A stretch of DNA of 64,000 nucleotides from Desulfovibrio sp. Huiquan2017 (GCF_017351175.1 NZ_JAFMPN010000002.1:124001-188000), one strand, 5' to 3'. Numbered from the stretch's first letter, positions 42,433-51,653 are shown. Translations and numbers: made by a program. Notes: generated by a model from the sequence alone, not told the origin.

Positions 42433-42629
42433 CATCCCGGAATGCGCCCTGCGCGCGGACTCACGGAGCGTATTCTCGTCAACATCCCGTGATAACAGCG
42501 TAAAATATGTAGTCACCGACGCGTTGCCGGATGAAAAAGGAGCCGTCGAATCAGAAGGTTCCCGATTGTTCCGGCCGCCGATCCGTCGCATTCTCCGGGT
42601 AAACGCGCAAAGCGCGACCGGAGGAGTTC

Positions 42630-43346
42630 ATGGACAGAAGAAAATTTTTGAAGCTCGCCTGCGCCGGGGTGCCCGCCCTGGGCGTGCTCACGGCGACGGA
42701 TGTGCGCGCGGGGGGCGGCAACCCCCGGTACGCCATGGTCATCGACCTCAGACGGTGCGTGGGCTGCCATTCCTGCTCGGTTTCCTGTTCCGTGGAAAAC
42801 CGGGTCCCGGTGGGCAAGTTCCGGGCCACGGTGGGCGAGTTCGTCATCGAGGATGACGGCGTGGCCCCGACCGTCGCGCCGCTGCCCCGCCTGTGCAACC
42901 ATTGCGAGGAGCCCGCCTGCGTGCCGGTCTGCCCGGTTCACGCCACCTACAAGGATGAGAGCGGCCTGGTCCTGGTGGACAGCGACAAATGCCTGGCCTG
43001 CGGCTTCTGCGTCCAGGCCTGCCCTTACGACGCCCGGTACATCAACCCGGTCACGCGCACCACGGACAAGTGCACCTTCTGCGTCCACCGCCTCCAGGCC
43101 GGGCTGCTGCCCGCGTGTGTGGAGAATTGCGTGGGCGGGGCGCGCATATTCGGCGACCTGGGCGACCCGGGGAGCCTCGTCAGCCGGACCCTTGAAGAGC
43201 ACCGGGGCGACGTCAGCGTCCTGGCCCCGGAAATGGGCACCAAGCCCAACGTCTACTACATCAACTTGAACGCCTTCCTGGCGAGCCCGGTCAATGTCGG
43301 GCTGCCCATGGCCGAAGGCGCGTTGGCGGGAGGTGAACATGCCTAA
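42630..43346 (+). CDS. ttrB: Tetrathionate reductase subunit B (ferredoxin)
   Basis: 238 residues. A Tat motif MDRRKFLKLACAG at the very N-terminus is followed by four cysteine clusters: CVGCHSCSVSC, CNHCEEPACVPVCP, CLACGFCVQACP and CTFCVHRL...CVENC. The tail KPNVYYINLN is typical of TtrB. It carries electrons from TtrC to TtrA in the periplasm. CGGAGGAG precedes the ATG. First gene of ttrBCA, the same order as in Salmonella. Confidence 0.88.
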   Translation: MDRRKFLKLACAGVPALGVLTATDVRAGGGNPRYAMVIDLRRCVGCHSCSVSCSVENRVPVGKFRATVGEFVIEDDGVAPTVAPLPRLCNHCEEPACVPVCPVHATYKDESGLVLVDSDKCLACGFCVQACPYDARYINPVTRTTDKCTFCVHRLQAGLLPACVENCVGGARIFGDLGDPGSLVSRTLEEHRGDVSVLAPEMGTKPNVYYINLNAFLASPVNVGLPMAEGALAGGEHA

Positions 43347-44310
43347 GGTCATCGAACTGGTCAACGTGCCCCCGGCCATCACCTGGGAAATCCTGGAGCC
43401 GCTCGCCCTGGCCCTGATTACGGCGGCGGCCTGCGTGGTCCTGCTGGGCGGCGTCCTGGTTCTGGCCGGTCGCGGCGCGCAGGCGCGGCGCGGGCTGTTC
43501 ACGGCGGGCATCGCCTCGGTCATCACCGGGTTGGGCGCCCTGGCCCTGTCCCTGGGCAATCCGTTCCATCTTTACCTGTTCATGGTTTCGCCGTCCTTCA
43601 GTTCCTGGACGACCATCGGCACCTTCCTGTTGCCGATATTCCTCGGTGTGGCCCTGCTGACCCTGTACCTGGACAGCGACGGCGACGGCCGCGCCCGTCC
43701 CGTGGCCGGGCTGGCGTTCCTCCTGGCCCTGGGTGTGTTGACCTACGCCTCGCGCGAGATCGGCTATCTGCCGGGCCGGGCCATGTGGCACGCCAAGGCC
43801 CTACCACTGGGCTTTGTCCTGGCCGGTCTGGCCGGCGGCACCGGCCTGGCCGCGCTCCTGGGCGCGATCCGGCGGCAGGCCGTGCCCGCCTGGCTGTTGC
43901 CGGTCATGAGCGGGGCGTCGTTTTTTTGCGCCGGGGCGGGGTTTTTGCTCGCGCCGCCCGAGGGATTCATTCTGGCCGAGCCCCGGGCCTGGACCGCGCT
44001 CTCTCTGATCGGCGTGGCCGGAGCCGTCCTCGGCCTGACCGCCGTCAAGGTGCGCGGGTTGACCGCCCTGGCCGGTCTGGCCGCCTACGGCGCGGGCCTG
44101 GGCTTCTACATCCGGCTCATTTTCCTGGGCCAGTCCATTCCCCGCAATTCCTTCACTGCCGTGGATGCAGGCGCGGTGGCCCATCTCGTTTCGGCCCAGT
44201 CCCTGCTGATTCTGGCTGGCAGCCTGATTTTCCTGCTCGGCCTGGGTATGGTCCTGGGCGGTCTTTTCAGTAACGTCGCCCTGGTAAGGAGGGAACATTC
44301 TCATGGATAG
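43339..44310 (+). CDS. ttrC: Tetrathionate reductase subunit C (NrfD family)
   Basis: 323 residues, about nine TM helices; ITWEILEPLALALITAAACV begins the first. A short NrfD/PsrC-type quinol oxidase subunit that anchors the complex. GGAGGTGAAC precedes the ATG at 43339, which lies inside the last codons of ttrB, and its end overlaps ttrA by eight bases, so the three subunits are translationally coupled. Confidence 0.85.
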   Translation: MPKVIELVNVPPAITWEILEPLALALITAAACVVLLGGVLVLAGRGAQARRGLFTAGIASVITGLGALALSLGNPFHLYLFMVSPSFSSWTTIGTFLLPIFLGVALLTLYLDSDGDGRARPVAGLAFLLALGVLTYASREIGYLPGRAMWHAKALPLGFVLAGLAGGTGLAALLGAIRRQAVPAWLLPVMSGASFFCAGAGFLLAPPEGFILAEPRAWTALSLIGVAGAVLGLTAVKVRGLTALAGLAAYGAGLGFYIRLIFLGQSIPRNSFTAVDAGAVAHLVSAQSLLILAGSLIFLLGLGMVLGGLFSNVALVRREHSHG

Positions 44311-47300
44311 GAATAGACGTGAACTGGTCAAAAACGGCTTGGCCGCAGCCGGGCTGGGCATGCTCGGCGCGGGCGCGCTGCTCGGGACGGGCCGCGCCGA
44401 AGCCGCCCCGGCGGCCCTGGCCGAGGACCCGGCCAAGGTTTCCCCAGAATCCCTGGCCCCGGAGTACGAGCGCGCCCCGGACGGCTCCATCCGCCTGGGC
44501 AAGGGGCAACACGTCGCCTTCAACCAGTGTTGGGGTTGCACCACCTTCTGTGGCGTGCGGCTGCACATCGACGATGCCACCGGCGAGGTGGTTCGGGTGG
44601 CGGGCAATCCGTACAACCCCCTGTCCCACGAGAAACACTTTCCCATGAACATGCCGGTCAGGGAAGCCCTGGACCGGCTGTCCGCCGACAAGGACATGGG
44701 CCATGCCCAGCGGTCCACGGTCTGCGGGCGCGGGGCGGCCATGTTCGAAGCCGCCGACAGCCCGTTCCGCATCACCCATTGCCTCAAGCGCGCGGGCAAG
44801 CGCGGCGAGAACAAGTGGACGCGCATCCCGTTCGAGCAGCTTCTGGAAGAGGTGGTCGAGGGCGGCGACCTGTTCGGCGAGGGACCGGTGGACGGGTTGC
44901 GGGCCATCCGCAACCTCAAGGACCTGGCCAATCCCGAGCACCCGGAGTTCGGCCCCAAGAGCAACCAGTTGCTCCTGACCTATGCCGTGGACGACGGCCG
45001 CAGCGACTTCTTCTTCCGCCGCTTCGGCATGAAGTCCTTCGGAACCAAGAACTTCGGCAAGCACGGGGCATACTGCGGCCTGTCCTTCCGCATCGGTTCG
45101 GGCATGTTCATGGACGACCTGGCCAAGAACGCGCACATCAAGCCGGACTGGGCAAACTGTGAGTTCGCCTTGTTTTGGGGCACCGCACCATCCCAGGCGG
45201 GCAACCCGTTCAATCGTTCGGCTCGCATTTTGGCCTCGGCGCGCACCGACGGCGAGCTGCATTACGCGGTCATCGACCCCGTCCTGCGCATGCCCGCCTC
45301 GGATGCGGCCCGCGAGCGCTCTCGGTGGGTGCCCATCAATCCCGGCATGGACTCGGCCCTGGCCATGGGCATGATTCGCTGGATCATCGAAAATGAGCGT
45401 TATGACCGGAATTTCCTGGTTCGTCCCAATGTGGCGGCGGCAGGGAGGGCGGGTGAGATCAGCATCTCCAACGCCACCTACCTCGTGGCCCGGTCGGGCG
45501 CGGACAAGGGCCGGTTCCTGCGCGCCTCCCAGCTCGGACTGAGTGGCGACGAGGCATTCGTGGTCGTGGACGCGGCCACGGGAAGGCCCGCCTCCTCCGA
45601 GGCGAGCGACGAGGGCGTGCTGGAGTTCGCGGGCGCGATCCGGCTGGCTTCGGGCGAGACCGTGGAGGCGGTCACCGCATTCCGGCTCCTCAAGGAGCGG
45701 GCCATGGCTGTGGAGCTCGACGACATGGCCGCCCGCTGCGGCGTGCCCGTGGAGCGCATGATCGAACTGGCCCGGGAGTTCACCTCCCACGGCAAGAGGG
45801 CGGCCGTGGACGTGCACGGGGGGATGATGTCCACCTCGGGCACCAACGCCACCTTCACGATCCTGACGTTGAACACGCTTATCGGCAACATCAACGCCAA
45901 GGGGGGCATCTCGGCCACGGCGGGCGGCTATCACGGCCCGGCCATGGGCGGCCCCAAGTATGACCTGGGCAAGTTTCCCGGCCAGGTCGAGGCCAAGGGT
46001 TTCCCGGCCATCCGTTGCCGCGCGCCATACCAGAAGTCCACGGAATTCAAGAGAAAGAAGGCGGCTGGACAGAACCCGTACCCGGCGCGGTACCCCTGGT
46101 ATCCGCTTACCCCGCCGAACATGCCCGCCGAGCATCTGCTTTCGCATGCGAACGGCCATCCGTTCCGCTACAAGTGCTGGATCAATTGGACCGGCAACGT
46201 CATCTACGGCCATGGCGGCCTGCAACGGGCGGTGGACGCATCCCTCAAGGACCCCGGGAGCCTGCCGCTGATCATCGGCATCGACACCTTCCACAACGAG
46301 ACCAACGCCTATGCCGACTACCTGGTGCCCGACCCGTGCATGTTCGAGGGGTGGGGCGGATTCTCGGGTGCGTGGTCCGGCGTGCTGACCAAGTTGTCCA
46401 CGGCCCGCTGGCCCGCTGTGGAGCCCAAGCAGGAGAAAACCGCCGACGGGCGTCCGGTGTGCATGGAACAGTTCCTCATCGAGGTGGCCAAGCGCATGGG
46501 GTTGCCCGGGTTCGGGGATGAGGCCATCCCGGTGGACGACGGCTCGGTGGCCCCGCTGAACGCGCCCGAGGATTACTACCTGCGCCTGGCGGCCAACATC
46601 GCCTTTTTCAAGGGCCAGGTCCTGCCCGCCCCGAGCGGTGAGGACATCGCCCTTTCCGGCATCGGCCGCATCCTGCCCGACATCGAGCGCACCCTGCGCG
46701 TGGACGAGCACGGCCCGGTGGCGGCGATTTACAGCCGGGGAGGGCGGTTCGCTCCATACTCCAAGAGCTATGACGGCCCATGGCTCGGCGGGCGGTGGAA
46801 GAAGACGCTGCAAATCTACAACGAGCAGGTGGGCACCGCCATCAACTCCCAGACCGGCGAACCGTACCTGGGCGTGGCCGCCTTTGTGCCGCCCCGGCTG
46901 ACCGACGGGCGCGAGTTGCGCGAGGTCTGGACCGAGCGGGACTATCCCCTGCTGATGACTTCGTTCAAGTCGAACCTGATCAATTCCTATGCCGTGGTCC
47001 TGGATCGGCTGCGGGCCATCAAGCCCGTGAACATGGTCATGGTCAACGACGGCGACGCGGCCAGGCTCGGCCTGGTCCATGGCGACGAGGTGGAGATCGA
47101 AAGTCCCGCCGCCTCGGCCCGGGCCACGGTGGTGGTCGGCGACGTGGTCGCTCCCGGCGTGATTGCGGTGGAGCACGGCTTCGGCCATCGGGCCCTGGGC
47201 GCGGCGGACGTCACCGTGGACGGCCGGGTCATCAAGGCCAACCCCGGCGCGGCCAACGGCTTCAGCCTCAACGACCTGGTCCCGGGCGATCCCACCCGCC

Positions 47301-47383
47301 GGGGCGCTTCCACCCTCCAGGAACACGAAACCGGCGCGGCCGCCCGCCAGGGCATTCCCGTGCGCCTCAAGAAGATCGCCTGA
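44303..47383 (+). CDS. ttrA: Tetrathionate reductase subunit A (molybdopterin enzyme)
   Basis: 1026 residues, close to Salmonella TtrA (about 1020). An N-terminal Tat signal (NRRELVKNGLAAAGLG) is followed by the [4Fe-4S] ligands Cys76, Cys79, Cys83 and Cys141 (CWGCTTFC...TVCGRG). KHGAYCGLSF places Cys258 as the probable molybdenum ligand, as expected for the TtrA/PsrA/ArrA branch. It should reduce tetrathionate to thiosulfate in the periplasm with electrons from menaquinol. AAGGAGG in the end of ttrC precedes the ATG. An arsenate- or other oxyanion-reducing relative is possible, but the BCA gene order supports TtrA. Confidence 0.88.
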   Translation: MDRNRRELVKNGLAAAGLGMLGAGALLGTGRAEAAPAALAEDPAKVSPESLAPEYERAPDGSIRLGKGQHVAFNQCWGCTTFCGVRLHIDDATGEVVRVAGNPYNPLSHEKHFPMNMPVREALDRLSADKDMGHAQRSTVCGRGAAMFEAADSPFRITHCLKRAGKRGENKWTRIPFEQLLEEVVEGGDLFGEGPVDGLRAIRNLKDLANPEHPEFGPKSNQLLLTYAVDDGRSDFFFRRFGMKSFGTKNFGKHGAYCGLSFRIGSGMFMDDLAKNAHIKPDWANCEFALFWGTAPSQAGNPFNRSARILASARTDGELHYAVIDPVLRMPASDAARERSRWVPINPGMDSALAMGMIRWIIENERYDRNFLVRPNVAAAGRAGEISISNATYLVARSGADKGRFLRASQLGLSGDEAFVVVDAATGRPASSEASDEGVLEFAGAIRLASGETVEAVTAFRLLKERAMAVELDDMAARCGVPVERMIELAREFTSHGKRAAVDVHGGMMSTSGTNATFTILTLNTLIGNINAKGGISATAGGYHGPAMGGPKYDLGKFPGQVEAKGFPAIRCRAPYQKSTEFKRKKAAGQNPYPARYPWYPLTPPNMPAEHLLSHANGHPFRYKCWINWTGNVIYGHGGLQRAVDASLKDPGSLPLIIGIDTFHNETNAYADYLVPDPCMFEGWGGFSGAWSGVLTKLSTARWPAVEPKQEKTADGRPVCMEQFLIEVAKRMGLPGFGDEAIPVDDGSVAPLNAPEDYYLRLAANIAFFKGQVLPAPSGEDIALSGIGRILPDIERTLRVDEHGPVAAIYSRGGRFAPYSKSYDGPWLGGRWKKTLQIYNEQVGTAINSQTGEPYLGVAAFVPPRLTDGRELREVWTERDYPLLMTSFKSNLINSYAVVLDRLRAIKPVNMVMVNDGDAARLGLVHGDEVEIESPAASARATVVVGDVVAPGVIAVEHGFGHRALGAADVTVDGRVIKANPGAANGFSLNDLVPGDPTRRGASTLQEHETGAAARQGIPVRLKKIA

Positions 47384-47415
47384 TACTTCCTCCACAGACT
47401 CACCCCCTTACCAGC

Positions 47416-47450
47416 AGGCCCCCGCGGAAACCCCGGTTTCCCGGGGGCCT
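47416..47450 (+). terminator. Hairpin after ttrA
   Basis: Imperfect stem AGGCCCCCGCGGAAAC / GTTTCCCGGGGGCCT; there is no U-tract, so termination may be weak or factor-dependent. Confidence 0.45.
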
Positions 47451-47661
47451 CGCCGTCGTCGCCGGAGCCGTACCCTGCTTGCGCAGTGATTTTTCCGCAA
47501 AAAGGACAAGCTGCACCGGGGCGAGGCTGCGCCGTCGTGAAGGGCGGGGCGCCGACAGGGGGGAGCGCGCTCCGGAAATTTCGAGTCTGCAATCGAGATG
47601 GAAACCAACGACCGAATCCTTCTCCGCCGTTGCGACCGCCCGGCCTCCACGGCGCGGAACG

Positions 47662-47695
47662 AAAAGGGCCCTCCCCGAAATCCGGGGAGGGCCCT
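47662..47695 (-). terminator. Intrinsic terminator of islB
   Basis: Perfect 13-bp stem AGGGCCCTCCCCG / CGGGGAGGGCCCT; on the minus strand it is followed by TTTTC, 45 bases after the islB stop. Confidence 0.8.
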
Positions 47696-47739
47696 GTCCA
47701 TGCGGCGGGGAGGCTGGTCCGCCATGGTGTCGCCAGGCA

Positions 47740-48675
47740 TTACTGGCCGTTTTTGTATTGTTCTTCCAATTTTTTGATTTCGATCACCAACTCGTCGTCC
47801 AGTTTGACGATGTCCGCATAGTCGTAGGTCCTGCCCAGGTTGGCGTATTTGGGTTGTCCCATGCGATGGAAGGGCAGGGCTTCGTATTCGCATTTCTCGC
47901 CGGGCAGGGACTTCACGAACTCGATGATCGCCTCGATGTCCCCCACCGTATCGTTGAAGCCGGGGATGACCGGGGTCCGGACCCGGATCGGCACGCCGGG
48001 ACGGGCTTCCTTGATCTTCACGAGGTTCTCCCGGATGCTTCGGCCGGTGTGGCCGGTCTTTTCCCTGTGTTTCTCGTCATCCATGGATTTGATGTCGTAC
48101 AGGAAGTTGTCCACGAACGGCAGGCAGGACTCGACGACTGCCCAGGGGGCCTGTCCGCAGGTCTCCACGGCGGTGTTGATGTGACGTCGCCGGGCTTCGC
48201 GCAGCAGGGCCAGGGCGAAATCGGGCTGGGCGAAGGGTTCGCCGCCGGACAGGGTCACCCCTCCGCCCGAACGGGCGTAGAACCGTTCGTCCTCCTCCAC
48301 CCTGCGCAGGACCTTGTCCACGCTCTGTTCCTCGCCGTAGACGATGATGGCGTTGCCGGGGCAGACGCAGGCCAGGGCGAAATCATCCCCCACCATATCG
48401 TGGTCCATGCGGATTTTGCCGTCGTCGCCCACGGTGATGGATCCGTCGGCGCGGTGATTCAGGCAGTGGGTGCATTTGTCTGCGCCGATACAGTTGTTGC
48501 TGTTGTAGGCGATCTGGGGGGCGAACGCCTGCGATTCGGGATTGGAGCACCATGCGCAGTGCAGGGGGCAGCCTTTCATGAACACGATGGTTCGAATGCC
48601 CGGCCCGTCATGGACGGAGTACTTCTGGACACTGAATACGGTCCCGGTCGTCTTCTTGTCTGAAATGGAGCTCAT
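47740..48675 (-). CDS. islB: Glycyl-radical enzyme activase (isethionate lyase activating enzyme)
   Basis: 311 residues, radical SAM. GCPLHCAWCSNPE gives the CX3CX2C cluster motif, and a ferredoxin-like insert (CIGADKCTHCLNH...CVCPGNA) follows, as in activases of the PflA/CutD/HypE type. LSGGEPF is the SAM-binding GGE region. It generates the glycyl radical on the adjacent lyase using SAM and a flavodoxin- or ferredoxin-derived electron. GAGGAAA precedes the ATG at 48675. It is 80 bases downstream of islA with a terminator-like hairpin between them. Confidence 0.9.
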   Translation of the reverse strand: MSSISDKKTTGTVFSVQKYSVHDGPGIRTIVFMKGCPLHCAWCSNPESQAFAPQIAYNSNNCIGADKCTHCLNHRADGSITVGDDGKIRMDHDMVGDDFALACVCPGNAIIVYGEEQSVDKVLRRVEEDERFYARSGGGVTLSGGEPFAQPDFALALLREARRRHINTAVETCGQAPWAVVESCLPFVDNFLYDIKSMDDEKHREKTGHTGRSIRENLVKIKEARPGVPIRVRTPVIPGFNDTVGDIEAIIEFVKSLPGEKCEYEALPFHRMGQPKYANLGRTYDYADIVKLDDELVIEIKKLEEQYKNGQ

Positions 48676-48703
48676 TGCGTTTCCTCGTCCCTCGGAAAAG
48701 GTG

Positions 48704-48736
48704 TGAAAAAGGGACAGGAGTTTCCCCCTGTCCCTT
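48704..48736 (-). terminator. Intercistronic attenuator between islA and islB
   Basis: Ten-bp stem AAGGGACAGG / CCTGTCCCTT, followed on the minus strand by TTTTTCACACC. It looks like a leaky intrinsic terminator 20 bases past islA. Confidence 0.65.
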
Positions 48737-48755
48737 ATGGACTGACAGTTGCCGG

Positions 48756-51236
48756 TTAGATGGTTTCGTGGGCGGTTCTGGCGATCAGGTCGTCCTGGAG
48801 GTCCTTGGACAGGTCGCAGAAGTAGGCGGAGTATCCGGCGATGCGCACGATCAGGTTGCGGTACTGCTCGGGATGCTGCTGCGCCTTGATCAAGGTCTCG
48901 GCGTTGATGACGTTGAACTGGATGTGCCACAGGCGCAGGTCGCAGTAGGCCCGGATCAGATCGACCAGCTTGCGGGTGCCTTCCTCGCCCTCCAGGCATT
49001 TGGGCGTGAATTTGATGTTGACCAGGCGGGCGGCGCGCTCACGGTGATTGAAGTTCTTGGTGGTGTAGTTGGACATGAGGATGGCGGTGGGGCCGTTCTT
49101 GTCCGCGCCGTGGGAGGCGGAGGAGCCGTCGGACAGCGGGTACCAGGCCACGCGGCCGTTCGGGGTGGCGGAGACCACGCGGCCGAAGGGCACATGCGAG
49201 GTGAAGGGCACGTAGCGGACGTCCAGGTGCACGCCCAGCTCGTCCTGGTACTTCTCGGCGAATTCGACGCTTAGGGCGTCGACGTACTTGCCGATCTCAT
49301 CGGCGTACGGGTCGTTGTTGCCGTAGCAGGGGGCCGTCTTGAGCAGGGCCTGGACATCCTCGTAGCCCTTGAAGTCGGCCTTGCAGGCGTCGATGACCTG
49401 CTGCATGGTCAGCTTCTTGTCCTCGAAGACGAGCTTCTTGATGGCGGCCAGGGAATCGACGACCGTGCCGAAGCCGATGACTTCGAAGTAGCCGAGGTCG
49501 ATGCCCTCGGGAACGTCGGGCTGATGGATGTCGATGCAGTGCTTGCGGCAGAGGGCGTGCATGGCGTCGGCCAGCGGCGCGGCGAAGTGGTCCTTGCGCA
49601 GCTTGATGACGCTGACTTCCTGCGCGAAGCCGTGCTTGAGCAGGTTTCGGTGCTGGACGGTGTAGGCGGCCAGGAAGTCGTCGAAGGTCTCGAACAGGCA
49701 GGGGTCGCCGGTGGCGGGAGCGAGTTGCCGGTCGCCGTACTTGAGCATCTTGCCGTTGTACAGGACCATTTCCACGGCGGCCGCGAAGTTGATGTAGGGG
49801 CAGCCGGACGTGTAGGTATCCCGGTTGGGCATGCGGATTTCGGCGCAGCCGGAGATGGCGTAGTCGTAGATCTCCGAGAACTTGGCGCCCTTGGCCAGGT
49901 GCAGGGGGATGACTTCCTCGTCGTTGATCAGCTTGGGGAAGCCGGAGCCTTCCTTGATGGTTTCCGCGATCTCGGCCAGGAACCGCTGGGGCGCGCGGGC
50001 GTGGATGCGGGCCGCCAGGTCGGGGTAGTGGTGCGGGAACTCGCGCTTGGAGCGCAGGAACAGGTAGGACAGTTCATTGGTGGCGTCGAGGCCGTCCTTG
50101 GTCTGGCCACCGATGGTCACCGCTTCCCAGTGGGCGTAGCCTTCGTTGAAGTCGCCGCCTTGGGGGGAGATGTAGAGGTCGATGAACTGGGCCATGCTGA
50201 CGAACATGCATTCGATCAGCTCCATGGCCTTGACCTCGTCCATGGTGCCCGCCTCGACGTCCTTTTCATAATAGGGGTAGAGGTACTGGTCCATCCGGCC
50301 GTTGGAGACGATGGTGCCGGTCTTCTGCTCCAGGCGGGAGAACATCTGGGTGAACCACTGGGACTGCACGGCCTCGTAAAAGGTCTCGGCCGGATGCTCG
50401 GGGACCTTGCTGCAAATGCGGGCCATTTCCCGCAGCTCGGCCTTGCGGACCGGGTCCTTTTCCTCGCTCGCCTTCTGCTCGGCCAGGGCGGCATGACGGT
50501 TGGCCCACAGGATGACGGCGTCGCAGACCAGGATGATGGCTTCGATGAAGGGCTTCTTCTCCACGTTGTCCACCGGGGAAAGCGGATCAAGGGCGTCGAG
50601 CTTTTCCTGCATTTCCTTGCGGATGCCGCCGAAACCGCGCTTCAGGATGACTTCGTAGTCATGCACCCACTGGAGGCAGGAGCGGAAGGAGGAGGTTTCA
50701 TTGACGATGTACCGGGAGTGCAGACCATCGGGGTCGTTGTAGGTCAGGGCGTGGGTCTCGGGGGCGAACGCTTTGTTCAAGGCCTCATGGTAGGTCTTGC
50801 CCTTCCAGTATGGGGCGATCTCGTGGACGACGACGTCGGCGTCGGCCTGGGAGATGGTGAACGGAGAGCTTTCACGGTTGGGCAGTTCCTTGAGGGCCAG
50901 GTCCAGGAAGTCGCCGTCCAGCTCGGGGTAGAGGATGCCGTAGCGGCCCTGGGCGCCGGCGCGGCCGCAGAGAAGGTTGTCGTCGTCGATGTAGACGTCG
51001 ATGTTCTCGGCGATGTTGTACAGGGCCTTGGCCCAGCGCAGGGTCAGATGCTCGCCTTCCGTCTCCTGCATGGACTTGGTGAAATACAGGGCGCGCTGGA
51101 TGTCTATGGAAGGGGTCAGGTTCTCGATGCTTTCAAGAATCTTGAACACGCGTTTGTGGGTTTCCCTATACGGGTTATCGAGTCCCTTGAGCTTGTTTTC
51201 CAACATCTGTTCTTGGTGTGAAAGGCAGCATTCCAT
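48756..51236 (-). CDS. islA: Isethionate sulfite-lyase (glycyl radical enzyme)
   Basis: 826 residues of the glycyl radical enzyme family. The thiyl-radical Cys464 and the acid/base Glu466 lie in SGCAEIR, and the glycyl radical is Gly801 in [10 protein letters not shown]. Arg185, Gln189, Trp370, Arg674 and Phe678 occupy the positions I recall for the isethionate pocket of Bilophila/Desulfovibrio IslA (R189, Q193, W374, R678, F682; C468, E470, G805), all with the same offset of four, which argues strongly for IslA over choline, glycerol or hydroxyproline lyases. It splits isethionate into acetaldehyde and sulfite in the cytoplasm. AGGAGAACAG precedes the ATG. Its neighbours are its activase, a TRAP transporter and a TauE exporter. 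Confidence 0.93.
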   Translation of the reverse strand: MECCLSHQEQMLENKLKGLDNPYRETHKRVFKILESIENLTPSIDIQRALYFTKSMQETEGEHLTLRWAKALYNIAENIDVYIDDDNLLCGRAGAQGRYGILYPELDGDFLDLALKELPNRESSPFTISQADADVVVHEIAPYWKGKTYHEALNKAFAPETHALTYNDPDGLHSRYIVNETSSFRSCLQWVHDYEVILKRGFGGIRKEMQEKLDALDPLSPVDNVEKKPFIEAIILVCDAVILWANRHAALAEQKASEEKDPVRKAELREMARICSKVPEHPAETFYEAVQSQWFTQMFSRLEQKTGTIVSNGRMDQYLYPYYEKDVEAGTMDEVKAMELIECMFVSMAQFIDLYISPQGGDFNEGYAHWEAVTIGGQTKDGLDATNELSYLFLRSKREFPHHYPDLAARIHARAPQRFLAEIAETIKEGSGFPKLINDEEVIPLHLAKGAKFSEIYDYAISGCAEIRMPNRDTYTSGCPYINFAAAVEMVLYNGKMLKYGDRQLAPATGDPCLFETFDDFLAAYTVQHRNLLKHGFAQEVSVIKLRKDHFAAPLADAMHALCRKHCIDIHQPDVPEGIDLGYFEVIGFGTVVDSLAAIKKLVFEDKKLTMQQVIDACKADFKGYEDVQALLKTAPCYGNNDPYADEIGKYVDALSVEFAEKYQDELGVHLDVRYVPFTSHVPFGRVVSATPNGRVAWYPLSDGSSASHGADKNGPTAILMSNYTTKNFNHRERAARLVNIKFTPKCLEGEEGTRKLVDLIRAYCDLRLWHIQFNVINAETLIKAQQHPEQYRNLIVRIAGYSAYFCDLSKDLQDDLIARTAHETI

Positions 51237-51313
51237 CTGTCTGTTCTCCTATTGATGTGTTTAAATTATTGCTTCGGTTGCCCCGGCCGTCCGGGCGGTA
51301 TGATCCCTACTTA

Positions 51314-51329
51314 AGCATAGTTTGTGCCA
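51314..51329 (-). promoter_or_regulatory. Sigma-54 promoter of islA
   Basis: On the minus strand TGGCAC-AAACT-ATGCT, with -24 GG and -12 GC at the required ten-base separation. It lies 78 bases upstream of the islA ATG. A sigma-54 activator gene lies in the same locus (56720). Confidence 0.8.
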
Positions 51330-51409
51330 ATATATTCTGACAGCTAACATGCTTGAATATAAATGCTTTTTTGCATACTGCCGAAGAGGATTTCCTTCGG
51401 GGCGCCGGC

Positions 51410-51429
51410 ATGGTGCGGGGGTGCACCAT
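51410..51429. promoter_or_regulatory. Inverted repeat ATGGTGC-N6-GCACCAT
   Basis: Perfect seven-base arms, about 80-100 bases upstream of the islA sigma-54 promoter, the usual place for an enhancer-binding activator. The half-site recurs near dctP and near the MCP promoter. Confidence 0.6.
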
Positions 51430-51505
51430 TTTCCGCGTGAAATGAGTTTTATCAAATAAAAAAAAGTAGATAGTTGCATGTTGCGTTTCGGCATCCGTGG
51501 GAAAA

Positions 51506-51514
51506 ACGGTGCAA
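51506..51514 (+). promoter_or_regulatory. Half-site ACGGTGCAA
   Basis: A single copy of the YGGTGCAA motif, further upstream of islA. Confidence 0.4.
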
Positions 51515-51600
51515 AATAGAAACATGATTCCTAGATAGCCCTCAACGCGCTTTTATAAATGAATTTTTCTTGTTGGATCTTGAATTGCGGCGCGCACAAG

Positions 51601-51632
51601 AAAAAGCCCTGCGATTGGTCGCAGGGCTTTTT
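51601..51632. terminator. Bidirectional terminator after the fused TRAP permease gene
   Basis: Fourteen-bp stem AAAAAGCCCTGCGA / TCGCAGGGCTTTTT with loop TTGG, with A- and T-runs in the stem ends; it ends the dctPQM transcript. Confidence 0.9.
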
Positions 51633-51653
51633 CAATGTGGTTGTTCGGGGGGG

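Larger units (their letters stand above)
47384..47739. other. Intergenic region between convergent ttrA and islB
   Basis: Holds the hairpins at 47416-47450 and 47662-47695. The 47460-47650 stretch has coding-like GC content, but no ORF with a ribosome-binding site is visible. Confidence 0.45.
51237..51600 (-). promoter_or_regulatory. islA upstream regulatory region
   Basis: About 360 bases, AT-rich near 51340-51370 and 51440-51480. It contains a sigma-54 promoter at 51314-51329 and candidate activator sites at 51410-51429 and 51506-51514. No gene is seen. Confidence 0.7.

Noticed and set aside
48676..48999. N-terminal extension of islB to 48999
   Set aside because: Overlaps the C-terminus of islA in another frame; the Met at 48675 has a ribosome-binding site and starts the conserved domain.
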